Source: Linum tenue (taxonomy: Eukaryota > Streptophyta > Magnoliopsida > Malpighiales > Linaceae). From it: 64,000 nucleotides of DNA. Both the position numbers and the translations under genes were made by a program. The stretch lies in assembly GCA_946122785.1 (NCBI GenBank), contig CAMGYJ010000011.1, forward strand, positions 17,050,001 to 17,114,000. The letters are read 5' to 3'. The notes below the pieces were generated by a model. It was not told the DNA's origin. It saw only the letters and a program-made list of their open reading frames with translations, and did not search any database. Below, in pieces: positions 48,869-59,600 of the stretch (the first letter of the stretch is position 1; each line of letters starts with the position of its first letter).

Positions 48869-49546
48869 TTTCGATTACCAGTTTCTGGGTTTCTGTGATC
48901 GACACAAAAGTATTCCACACATCAAGGGCTTTTGTTAGTCGCTCAACAAAATGAAGGATAGTTCCTTCGAGCTGCCCCTTGGAAGCAAAAGGAAAACAAG
49001 CGCAATATCTAGTAAGCAAGAAATTAGATGAAGGCTACCCTGAGATCAATGAATCCAGGTCATTTTCGGTAGAAAGCGAAATTCTAGTTATCGAGAAGAC
49101 TAATATACCACGCCATAGATAGATAGGTACCTAGGAGCTGGGGTGATGCGTGGCATATAAAAACTTCCGAGCTCGATACAATCCTTGGCCAGGGGGCTTT
49201 TCACTTAGATTTGGGAAAACAAACTTCAATGGGGCTCTCCGCTTTTATACAGGGGAGGGAGAAGAGATAGAGAGGAAGGGGTTGGGTTGGGGTGGTGGGT
49301 TGGTTGGTTAGGTTTTAATTTGTTTTATTTTATTTTATTTTTTATTAATTATTTTGATGATGTGGATGTTGACGGGACAACTGACTGGACCAAACTAACA
49401 GAATTATGGATGAAGATGGACGGAATTACCTTTTTGTTATTAGTCCAAACATATGTTACTGAAACGTACAAAAATAAAGGTTTGTGAACATTTTGTACAA
49501 AGTGAATAGTTTTGTGACCATTTATGATAACTACCCGGAGAGCAAT

Positions 49547-49700
49547 TATAAATCGACTCCTTCGGATAAAGAAAGAAGGTAAGAAGTCGAAAATAAGCAT
49601 GACTGAGAAGTGGGCCAATACAGCCCAATGTCTGAAATAAGTTTTAGTGTTTTACAGCTTCCCAGTGGACATCATGGATCTTTAAATAATTACTGCCTAG
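49547..49700 (-). promoter_or_regulatory. Probable original SPT4 promoter, displaced by the Mutator insertion
   Basis: This sequence was directly upstream of SPT4 before the insertion: the 10-bp duplication ends at 49546. Read on the minus strand it carries TGGGCT (plus AGCCCA at 49622-49627) and GGCCCA (plus TGGGCC at 49611-49616). These are site II elements, typical of plant housekeeping promoters, usually found within about 100-200 bp of the start. A TTTATAAT word lies at about 49545-49553. Without the insertion the two site II boxes would lie about 115-135 bp from the ATG. Confidence 0.5.
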
Positions 49701-50690
49701 CTTAGCGGCCCCAGCTCGCATTTTTATTTATTTTCTAAAATAAACCGAAATAAGCATAGCAAATAGCAATCGAGATTTGCATTGCACTTGCAGGAGGTTT
49801 GCTGGAAATGGCTAGAATATTAACATTTTTTTAGGCATAGTGCTAACAGCCTAACAATAAGAATATTTTATTTGAATGAGTTTTTATTTAAATAAGTTTA
49901 TCATAACTAATGAGAATGAGGAGAAAGTGGAAGGACACGGTCGTCATTAATAAAAATTGGAAAAATGAACCAAAGTTACTTGTGCGTTAAAAATATTTGA
50001 AATTTGTGAATAGTTTTGAAACTATAAGTCTCAAGTGGAGAAATACCATATTGATGGAAAAAGATTTGCAAAAGGTCTATAAAGATTGAGTTCTTTCATT
50101 TAGTGGCTATGCTCAAAAGTAGTAATCACCATGGTTACTAAGGGTAAATTGGGTATGGAAAAAAAATTATATTAATTAATTTTTTAATAAATTATATTTT
50201 AGGTAGTTACAAAAATCTATTAATTAAAATTCTCTATTTCTCTCACTTCCGTAATATCCAGCCAGATTTTTTTTCTATATTTTTCTCAATCTTTCTGCAA
50301 AAAAAAAAAAAACACGAAATCAGTACCAATCCATTAGACAAACACTACCACTTTGAAAAACATCAATACCATTGCAGAAATAAATATCTATACCATTACA
50401 CGAAAACTACCATTGCAGAAATAAATCTATACCATTACACGAAAACTACCAATATAAACAATCTATACCACTGCACATTGAATCAATAAACAAAAAATTA
50501 CTAGATCTAGGTTTTTATGTCTATTATGGTTGTATATGGCTGCTACCAAAATCATATCTTTGGTACCAATTCTTTAACAGAGAATGAACAAGATTTGACA
50601 CTTAAGGTGATGCTACCAAAATCATATCTTTGGTACCAATTCTTTAACAGAGAATGAACAAGATTTGACACTTAAGGTGACCCTCCCAAT
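49701..50690. other. AT-rich intergenic stretch with short direct repeats
   Basis: Mostly AT-rich spacer with no gene. At 50360-50450 there is an imperfect double repeat of about 40 bp around the words ATTGCAGAAATAAAT and ACCATTACACGAAAACTACC. Words such as GTAATCACC near 50125 recur inverted near 51050-51075 (GTGATTACT, GTAATCACC). A non-autonomous element of about 0.95 kb may therefore span 50120-51080, but its ends are not clear. Confidence 0.4.
50541..50680. repeat. Perfect 70-bp tandem duplication
   Basis: The 70 bases starting TGCTACCAAAATCATATC at 50541-50610 are repeated without change at 50611-50680. Perfect identity points to a recent slippage or an assembly artefact. Confidence 0.92.
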
Positions 50691-51280
50691 TGCAGGAATC
50701 AACTAGCAGGTACGAGCTTGTGGAGGCAAGCAGTGGCGGGAAATTAAGCAGACACAATCTCCACATTCAGCAGTTAGGTCCCGACACAGTAGAGAGAGAG
50801 AGGTACCAGCACAGAGGGGAGGGAGGCCCTGCGGTGGCCGAGGGGGCTGCTGCCGGCGGTGCGACGGGAGTGGTACGTGGAGGCGGCTGCGACGGGTTTG
50901 GCTGGAGGGAGGATAGAACTAGGGTTTGGGCAGATTATATAGAATAATCAGGTGTGGTCACTTTTTAATTTCCAAAATTATCCTTTCAGAATATTGACCG
51001 TAAGATTAAAAAATAAGGGAAAATAATTAATCAAATGGTATATAAAGAGGTTGCCACCGTGATTACTAAAAAATAAGTAATCACCCTAACCCATTCCGGT
51101 GTGACCCCCTTTTGTGGAAGAGGAAGGGACCTAATAAACTACCACACACGCGGGCGCGCGTGCTGTCCGATCAATCAATTGAGCGAGTGGGTGCGCCGGC
51201 TTGAGACTAATACTTTTTGGAAATTTTCTGTACTTAATTATTATGTATGCTTAACATATACGTTAATAAGGATCATTAAT
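50691..51280. other. Unassigned region with a GC-rich open frame
   Basis: An open frame at 50690-50947 (85 codons) is rich in Gly, Ala and Arg and ends just before an AT-rich stretch. It lacks any recognised domain, and its high GC content (GGCGGCTGCGACGGG-type words) could reflect a 5' leader captured by a transposon. I do not call it a gene. Confidence 0.35.
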
Positions 51281-51927
51281 AGAAAATATTAGTGAGATAA
51301 TTTGGCTAGTTATCTTACTAGATGCATTTTTAATTAAGGAGATATTTATCTTCCTGTAAATAGCTGGCCCCTTCAGAGTTCAGACCCTCTAAACTCACCA
51401 ATTTGAAGAGTAGAAACACGGGAGAGAGTGGAAATTTAGAGAGCTCTAATTTTCGCACAAAACCACCTAGCAACAAAGAGTGATTGTTTTATTTTAGAGG
51501 CGATCGGTTGATAGTCTACTACCCGCAGGCAATGCGAACGTCTTACAGAGATCGATATAGTTCGTGACTCAGCCATATTTGGTAACCCTAGTTTCTCTTT
51601 GTTCGATTTCTAACAATTTTAAAACGTTGTTATGTTGGTATGGCGACCGAACAGAACAACACCAGATATGGCGCTTGCGATATCAATCGTTCCTTCCACT
51701 TCCTTGGAGTCAACTTCCTCCATTGGAGACAGAAGATGTTGTTCTATCTCACGATCAAGAAATTGGCGTACTCCATGCCCACGGATTTGATCGAAGAAGC
51801 AACTAATGCTGCGGAGAAGGGTACTATTGCAAAGGCGAAAAAGGACGACTTCATGTGTAAGAACTACATCCTCAACGACATGGCTGATGATCACTACGAC
51901 TACGATCAGACAACTTGTTTGCTTTAA
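51281..51927 (+). pseudogene. Copia-type leader and N-terminal gag fragment
   Basis: From ATG 51640 the frame reads through NFLHWRQKMLFYLTIKKLAY and MCKNYILNDMADDHYDY. This is the recognisable N-terminal gag of one group of plant Copia elements (FKRWQ.KMLFYLTTL..., CKNYILNGL.D.LYD). The frame ends at 51927, exactly where a 21-bp minisatellite starts, so the rest of gag-pol is missing. The upstream 350 bases (CTGTAAATAGC near 51360, then a CT/GA-rich leader) are probably its LTR and leader. The element runs opposite to the complete Copia element that follows and belongs to a different family. Confidence 0.65.
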
Positions 51928-52250
51928 GAAACTCGTGTTCTACTTTAGTAAACTTGTGGTCTACTTTAATAGGTTTCTAGTCTACTTTAAAAAAAATTGT
52001 GATTTTCTTTATGAGATTTCTAGTTTGCTTAAGGGAACTTCTTATATGCTTTAAGAAACTTGTGGCCTGCTTCTGTGAACCTTTGGTCGTCTCTGTGAGG
52101 TTTCTGGTTGCTTTAGGAAACTTGCGGTTTGCTTTGAGTTTGTTTTTTTTTTTGTCTATTTTCTTAATTTTGTGACGTGGTGAGGTTCCGATTTACTTTG
52201 TAAGTTTTATGATCTGCTTTATGTTATTTCTAGTGTTGTTTGTTATGTTT
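51926..52250 (+). repeat. Degenerate 21-bp minisatellite
   Basis: About 12 units of 20-22 bp follow one another, with a consensus like GAAACTTGTGGTCTACTTTAA. Alternating unit types carry TTTCTAGT or CTTGTGGT cores. The array starts immediately after the broken gag frame. A T-run and some non-repeat sequence interrupt it near 52145. Units differ from each other at about a quarter of positions, so the array is old. Confidence 0.75.
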
Positions 52251-52336
52251 CTTGTATATAATTTGCGGTCCGCTACATGATGCTTGTGATGAGCCATATC
52301 CGGTACCAAGCAACCCGTGTGCGCGCTGCTTTCCGT

Positions 52337-52751
52337 TATAGAAAAGCTCCTTGAGCTTTAGGGTTTCGTAAGAAAGAAGAAGAAGGCGGTATCAAATGGG
52401 AAAACCCGCAAAGAGATCTGTTCTCAAGACTTTCATATATATATGAGTCTCAGGTGTAAACAACAAGCAACAGTGAAAATGGAAATAGGAAGTTAAACAG
52501 AAATTCGAAATAAAACAGTAAAAGCTAGCCACGTGTCTTCTTCTCGTTGGCTCGTTAAAACTCCACCCAACGGTAAAACTCCAGACTCCACGACGACGTT
52601 TTATCCTTCGTTTAAGTTGAGTGGAAGGGGAGGCAGAAACGAAACGTTTCTGCCTCTGTTCTTCAAAGCTCTGCAATCTTCATCGATCAGCTCTAGTACA
52701 GCTGCAACATCAGTGAGATGAATTCTCATTCTTCGACTTCCAGTTCAGATA
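52337..52751 (-). repeat. 3' LTR of the 8.5-kb Copia element
   Basis: This is the left copy, and in element orientation the 3' LTR. The pol stop codon at about 52726 lies inside it, so the protein's last residues are encoded by the LTR. A TATATATATG stretch at about 52434-52445 is a likely promoter or poly(A)-region landmark. Confidence 0.92.
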
Positions 52752-53568
52752 CTCCCCCACAAGCTGGCGAGTAAGCATTGAACACTCCCAGCTTGTCCAA
52801 CAGAAACTTCAAACGATATCGAGTAACTCCTTTGGTGAAGATATCAGCAATCTGATCATCTGTTCTAACATGGCTTAGTTTAATGAGTCCAGACTTCAAT
52901 CTCTCCCTTGTAACATGGCAGTCAATTTCAATGTGCTTGGTCCTTTCGTGAAACACTGGGTTCTCTGCTATGTGTAAGGCAGACTTGTTATCACAAAAGA
53001 GAGGAATTGGAAGAGGTACCTGGACTCCCATTTCCAACAACAGATTTCTAAGCCATTGAACCTCACAAACAACCTGTGCCAAAGCCCTGTATTCTGCTTC
53101 AGAGGATGACCTTGATACTGTTGTCTGTTTCTTGGTTTTCCATGTGATCAAGGAGGTACCCAGGAATGTACAATACCCAGTTAATGATCTCCTCGAATTA
53201 GGACATCTTGCCCAATCTGCATCACAGTAACCTTGCAGCTCTAATTTTGAATCAGCCCTGAACATCAGACCTTGTCCAGGAGTCTGCTTTAAATACCTGA
53301 TCACTCTGTGTGCTGCTTGTAGATGCTCTACACAAGGTGTGGCCTGAAACTGTGCAAGTTGCTGAATTGCATAAGTTATATCTGGTCTGGTAATGGTAAG
53401 GTAATGTAACCTGCCAATTAGTCTCCTATAAACAGTGGCATCTGGTAATGGTTCTTCCTGAGTAGCTGAAAGTTTCACATTGCAATCCACAGGGGATAAG
53501 CAACCCTTAGCTTCAAGAAAACCTGTATATGTTACCAGCTCAAGACAGTACTTCTTCTGACTCAAAGA

Positions 53569-56500
53569 TAGGGGTGGCCATTTGGACCGGGACCGGATAA
53601 AAAACCAGAAACCGGACCGTATAAACCGGACCGTTTAAGACCGGGACCGGATGTAAAACAATCCAATCCCGTCTTTGGTCTTAGAATTAGCAAAAAAACC
53701 GGACCAATCCAGTCCGGGTCAAAACCGTGTAAAAACCGGAAGACCGGATTAATAAAAAACAGACCAGACCCAAAAGACAAAGCCCATATGGGCCAAGACA
53801 AGCCCACTCTCACTAGTCACTACCCACAGGCCACAGCGGCCCAGCCGGCCCAGTCCAATGTCCATCGGCAACTAGGGTTGCCCAGACGCCTCACGCCAGT
53901 CGCCCTCTGACCCTCTCCAGTCTCCTCCATCGTTCACACTTCACACTCGGACTCGGCAGTCGGACTCGGCAGCAGTGTGCACCGCAGTTCGCAGTCGCAC
54001 TCTCCTCCACATTCGCCATTCGCCAAGCCAACCATCACTTCTCCTTCTCCCATCCCAACTTCGCAGTTCGCACAGCAGCCGCCGCCGACCCAGCGAGTGC
54101 TTCTCCGCGACCGCGAGACCGCGACCAGCCGCCAGCGAGTGCTCCTCCCCTCGGGAAATGGTACAAGTTCTTTGGGTAGACATACTATAAGGTGCTTAAA
54201 GAAACTACAAGAAAAGGGGAAGCAGTTGAATTTAGAACTCAATCCAAGTTCTGTTGAAGGGCAAGGAGTTTTGGGGACTTGGAAATTTGATCAAAAGTCT
54301 ATCAGAGCTGGGTTAGTTGAAATGATAATTCTGGATGAAATGCCTTTTAAGAGTGTGGAGAAAGAAGGTTTTAAGCGCTTCATGGCTCTTGCTTGTCCGA
54401 TGTTTAAGATTCCAGGCAGAAAAGCAATTAGAGAAGATTGTTTTAGATTGTTTCTTGAACAGAAGGGCAAGTTGAGAGATTACTTCAAGATCAAGTGTGG
54501 AGGAAGGGTGTCCATAACTACAGATAGTTGGACTTCTTGTCAAAATTTCAACTATATGTGCATTACTGCACATTTTGTCGGGAAGGATTGGAAGCTATAC
54601 AAGAAGGTGATCAGTTTTTGCAAGATTACAAGTCATAAGGGGATTGATCTAGGTGATGCAATAGCTGATTCTTTGGAGCATTGGGGTTTGAAAAATATTT
54701 TCACAGTCACAGTTGACAATGCAAGTGCAAATGACACGGCACTTCTTCATTTGAGAGATAGACTTGAAGAATGGGGTACTAATATAGTTGGTGGAAAGTA
54801 CCTTCACATGCGGTGTATCGCTCATATAGTGAATTTGGTTGTGAGCGATGGTTTAGAAGAGATGGGCATGTCAATAAGGAGGGTGAGAGAGGTTGTGAGA
54901 TGGGTTAGATCATCACCATCTAGATTTGCAAAGTTCAAGGAGTGTGTGGAATTTCACAACATTGAATCGAAGAAGATGTTGAGTCTAGATGTGCCTACAA
55001 GGTGGAATTCCACCTACTACATGCTTGAAGCTGCTGTGGTGTTTGAAGATGCATTCTCTAGTCTTGAGAGGAAGGATAAGGATTACAAGCCCGATCTCAA
55101 GGCAAAGAGGTACAAGAATCAAGAAATTGGTGTCCCTCAATATGAAGATTGGAAGAATGCAAAAGTTTTGATGAAGTATTTGAAATTCTTTCATGATTTG
55201 ACTTTGATTGCATCCACTACTTCTGTTGTGACTGCTCATCGATTCTTGAGAGAGTTTGGAAAGGTCTTCTATCATGTTGAGAAAATGATGAATAGCAGGG
55301 ATGATGACATAGTTAGGATGGGTATGAAGATGAAGGCTAAAGTTGACAAATATTGGTCGGAGAAGGATTGTGTCAACTTCAGATTGAACAGGTTGGTTTA
55401 CATGGCTGTGGTGTTTGATCCGAGGCATAAGATGAACTATCCGGATCATATTTTCAAGAAGATGTGTGGAGAGGAAAGGGCAAAAGTCTTGGTGAAAGAG
55501 TTGAATGATGAACTCGAGAAGTTGTTTGAATATTATCAGAGTAAGATGCCTCCTCCTTCTTCTTCTTCTCCTCCAAAACGTCGAGTACAAGTTGCCACTT
55601 CAAGTTCACCGAGGTCGGCTAGTGATTCTGATGATTCTTATGATGATTATGATCCTGATGATGATTATGGAAAACCTCAAGCTGGTCATACTAAGAGTGA
55701 GTTGGAGAAGTATCTTGTTCATCCTCGAGAATATGATGATGCTGAAGAAGAGTTTGATGTGTTGAAGTGGTGGAAGACGAATGCTATGAGGTATCCCATC
55801 TTGAGTGAGATGGCAAAGGATCTGTTTGCTATTCCTATGTCAACCGTTCCTTCCGAGTCCGTTTTTAGCACAAGTGGGCGTGTTTTAGATGAATTTAGGA
55901 GCTCTTTGCATCCTAAGATTGTGGAAGCTCTCATATGCAGTCAAGATTGGATTAGATCAAGTTCTAGTGAGTTTGTGGAGCATCTTAATGGTGATGATGA
56001 TGACTATGAGGATCAAGAAGACTTCGTGAGTGGTAAGTAAATTACTTTGTAGTTTTTAGTTTTGGTCATGTAAATGCTATTGCTAACAATTATATTTTTT
56101 TGATCCGTGTCATTTAGTTTACAATGCTATTATGGTGGATGAGGCGGAAATGCGTGATCATGTGAGTGGACATGAAGGTACAAGTACGAGCAATGTCGGA
56201 GGGAGTGATGTGTTTGGTTCGAGGAGTGGAACGAATCAAGGAGGTGGATCTAATGCTTCATTTGTTTCTCTTGATGAGTAGAAATGGTTTGGTGGATTTC
56301 TTAGATTGGAGTGAATTTGGTGTTTGATATCTAAACTTCGGTTGTGAACTTGTGATGCACTTTATTTTATTTTGAAGTTTGAATTGGACTTTGAGTTTGT
56401 AATAGACATCATTGATGGTTGTGATTGTGTATTGGACCATGTTTGGCTTGATTTTTGCTACAAACAGGTTGTCTATATTCCAGGAAAATGGGTATATGCT

Positions 56501-56682
56501 GCTGAATTTTCTGCAAAATGGTCAAAATGGGTCAAAACAGGTCAAAACCGGATTGGGACCGGACCGGGTCAAAACCGGACTGTACCCAATCCAAGCTTTG
56601 GTCCCTATATTTTCAAAAAGACCGGACTGGACCGGATCAATTCGGGCCAATTTAACCGGACCGGACCGTATAGCCACCCCTA
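53569..56682 (+). mobile_element. hAT transposon nested in the Copia pol gene, with an exact 8-bp target duplication
   Basis: The element begins TAGGGGTGGCCA and ends, reversed, TAGGGGTGGCTA. The octamer CTCAAAGA flanks it on both sides (53561-53568 and 56683-56690). Length is 3114 bp. Both subterminal regions (about 53580-53770 and 56520-56665) are packed with CCGGACCG, GGACCGG and GTCAAAACCGG words, the expected transposase-binding repeats. Removing the insert and one octamer restores continuity of the Copia reverse transcriptase between the GISLS and QKKYCLELV segments. Because the element interrupts a young Copia copy, it must be younger still. Confidence 0.94.
53977..56281 (+). CDS. hAT transposase (RICESLEEPER/DAYSLEEPER-like), N-terminal zinc finger truncated
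   Basis: A 2056-nt exon (53977-56032) is followed by an 85-bp intron (GTAAGT ... TTTAG) and a 164-nt exon (56118-56281, stop TAG), together 739 residues. RNase H-like catalytic marks are TTDSWTS (Asp183) and TVDNASAND (Asp247). LHMRCIAHIVNLVV, LDVPTRWNSTYYMLEAA and the C-terminal hATC dimerisation domain (LKWWKTNAMRYPILSEMAKD, STVPSESVFSTSGRVLDEFR) follow. At residues 61-73 only the HxxxxC half of a BED finger is left (GTSSLGRHTIRC); the CxxC half is replaced by a Pro/Ser/Arg-rich leader with direct repeats of CAGTCGGACTCGG-type words. The true start is unsure: ATG 53977 is simply the first in frame. The protein could be catalytically sound but impaired in DNA binding. Confidence 0.85.
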
Positions 56683-59600
56683 CTCAAAGAGATCCCTCTG
56701 TGATCCCTTAACACTTCCAAACCCAGAAAATAACTCATTTGTCCAAGGTCCTTGACCTTGAACTCCTTGCTCAAGAAGAGTTTCAACTGTTCAATGTCTC
56801 CTAAATAACTTCCAGCAATTAAAATATCATCAACATACACTAAAACAACAACCACCCTTCCTTGTATCCATCTGACAAACATAGAGTAATCAGATGCAGT
56901 TTGAGAATATCCATTTTTCATCAATGCAGTGGTCAACTTGGCAAATCATTGCCTACTAGCCTGTTTGAGACCATATAAAGACTTCTTAAGTCTATAGACC
57001 AAACCCTGGTCTCTAGGTACATTGGCACCAGGTGGGATTTCAAGGTAGACCTCTTCTTCCAAATCACCATGTAAAAAGGCATTGGACACATCCATTTGAT
57101 GTATGTGCCAATCCTTGGAGGCAGCAACTGATAGAAGAGTTTTGACAGAATTGATTTTGGCCACAGGTGAGTAAGTGTCCAAAAAATCAATTCCATATAT
57201 TTGAGTGTAGCCTTTTGCTACAACTCTTGATTTGAATCTTTCAATAGTGCCATCAGACTTATGTTTGATCTTAAATACCCATTTAGAACCCACTGCCTTC
57301 TTTCCTTTTGGTAGTTTTACAACCTCCTATGTCTGATTTTCTTCAAGTGCTGCTAACTCCTCATTACAAGCCTGATTCCACCTAGGATCTTTGCAGGCTT
57401 CTGCATATGATGTAGGTTCTTCATTCAACATGACACTCATGGCAAAAGCCCTTTGAGAAGGGGAAAGCTGCTCATAAGAAAAATGCTGCCAGACATGATG
57501 CCTAGAGCAGGAAGCTGCAATATTGAAATGATAATCTTTGTGCCAAGCAGGCACAGTTTTGATTCTTGAAGACTTTCTCAGGAATTCAGCTTCTTCAGCA
57601 TCATGTGGATCAGGGAAGACCTCTCTCTGCATCCTCCCCCCCCCCCCCAAGAATGCAAATCATGCATAGTAGGTGGTGAAACATCAGAAGAATGGGAAAC
57701 ATCAGAAGGAGAATGTGTGTGAAAAGGCATGGAGGCATTCTGAGGAGTAGAGGTAGAGGATGAAGGATGAGCAGGAGAAGGTACAGTAGCTGGAGAAGGT
57801 GTGAGAATAGGAAGAGGAGGAAAATTGGGAGTAATAGGGTCTGGAATTGATGGAGAGTGAGAATTGGAGGCTGAGACAGAGAAGGGGAAAATGGTTTCAT
57901 AGAATGTGACATCACGAGAGACAAAGAAAGAATGAGAGTTGATGTCATAGAGCTTGTAGCCCTTTATCCCTGAAGGGAAACCAAGGAAAATACATTGCCT
58001 GGCTCGACTGTCAAATTTTGTCCTATCCCTATGAAGTGTAGCAGCATAACAAAGACATCCAAACACTCTTAGACCAGCCAAGCTAGGAGGTTTGTTGTAT
58101 AAACACTCATAGGGAGATTTGTTGGCAAGAATAGAAGAAGGGATTCGATTTATAAGGTAGACAGCATGGAGAATACAATCACTCCAAAACTGCAGAGGCA
58201 CTCCTGATTGAAACCTGAGAGATCTAGCCACATTCAAGATGTGTTGGTGCTTTCTCTCAACCCTGGCATTCTGCTCAGGAGTTTCAACACAGGATAGCTG
58301 ATGCACAATGCCATGTGCTGAATAGAAATCAGCCATATGGAATTCATTTCCCTGATCACTGCGAATAATTTTGACACTTTTGCCAAACTGCTTGGAAATC
58401 ATCACACAAAAAGATTCCAGTAATGAACTTGCCTCAGATTTATACTTCATAAGATAGGTCCATACACCTCTAGAGTGATCATCTACTATAGTAAGAAAGT
58501 AGTAATAGCCATCATGAGATCTAACTGCAAGGAGACCCCATATGTCTACATGGATAAGTTCAAATGCTTCTTGAGCATGACTGGTACTAACAGGAAAAGG
58601 AAGCCTTTTATGTTTGGCAAAATGACAAGTCTGACAGTGGAAAACTGAGGTCCTATTACAAGGTACTAAGAGTTTTCCCTTCTCTCTACTGAGATGTCCT
58701 AGCCTCCAGTGCCATAGCTCAATGTTGTGTGGAGAGAAATTGTAGGTAGCAGCTGCTTGAGGTGTTTGAGGTAAGGAAGTGGTCTTGAAGGAAAGTTGGT
58801 AAAGCCCTTTAATCTGTTTTGCCAAACCAGTCCTGCTGTGGGTCATGAGGTCCTGAATTTGGCAAGAATCATATTCAAAGTGTAAGGAGATAGGAAGGTC
58901 ATTTGTGAGCTTACTAACTGAAACAAGATTGAAAGAAAAACTAGGCACAAGGAGGACATTCTCTAAGATGAGACAAGTAGGGAGTTTCACTCTCCCAATG
59001 TGACTAACAGTGACCTTAGTTCCAGTAGGTAGGAAGACAAATTGGTCCACAACAGGTGTAGACTCAATGAATAAGGATAAACTACAGGCAATGTGATCTG
59101 ATGCCCCAGTATCAAGTATCCATATCCCTAGTAGAGACTCACATTGGTGCTGTAAGTAAGAAGAAAGGACATACTTACCAGCACAGTTAGGAAAGTGAGG
59201 AATGTGCTGTGCAACAGAGAATGCATGATGATTTATGGATGGAGATGTGGGTGGTGAAGGGCTGGGTGAGGAAGTAACAGAATTCAGCAGGAACTTTAGT
59301 TTGTTGAGCTCTTCTGATGATAAGCCAAAGTTGCTTTGTGAATGCCTTGTGTCAACAGTGGACTTAGAATCAGAAGTGGAACTGTCACTGTCTGTAGAAG
59401 AATCACCTTGTGACACTGCTGCAACCACATTTCCTCCACCCATCCTGGCTTTCTTGTTTTTCAACCTGTAGCAATCTTCAATGTTATGGTTCTCTTGCTT
59501 ACAATATCGACAGGATTTCTTCCCATCAGACCCTCCACTGGTCTTAGTCTGATTACCAGGAGAGCCTGTTACTGCAAGAGCTACTCCTTGAACTCCCTTC

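Larger units (their letters stand above)
45001..49536. mobile_element. Mutator-like element with long inverted repeats and a perfect 10-bp target duplication
   Basis: The left end GGGTAGTTATCATAAATGGT is repeated in reverse at 49517-49536. The inverted repeats continue for about 290 bp on each side (45001 to about 45290, and about 49250 to 49536) with roughly one difference every 10-15 bases. The identical decamer GGAGAGCAAT lies at 44991-45000 and 49537-49546. Long repeats and a 9-11 bp duplication define the Mutator superfamily. No transposase is visible, so it is non-autonomous. The interior (45290-45698 and 48874-49250) is about 0.8 kb without the nested Copia element. It sits 60 bp upstream of the SPT4 start codon. 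Confidence 0.92.

Noticed and set aside
50690..50947. 85-codon Gly/Arg-rich frame considered as a small gene
   Set aside because: Low complexity, no domain, unclear surroundings; listed only as an unassigned region.
54985..55590. 201-codon minus-strand open frame inside the hAT element
   Set aside because: Antisense shadow of the transposase, with no motif of its own.
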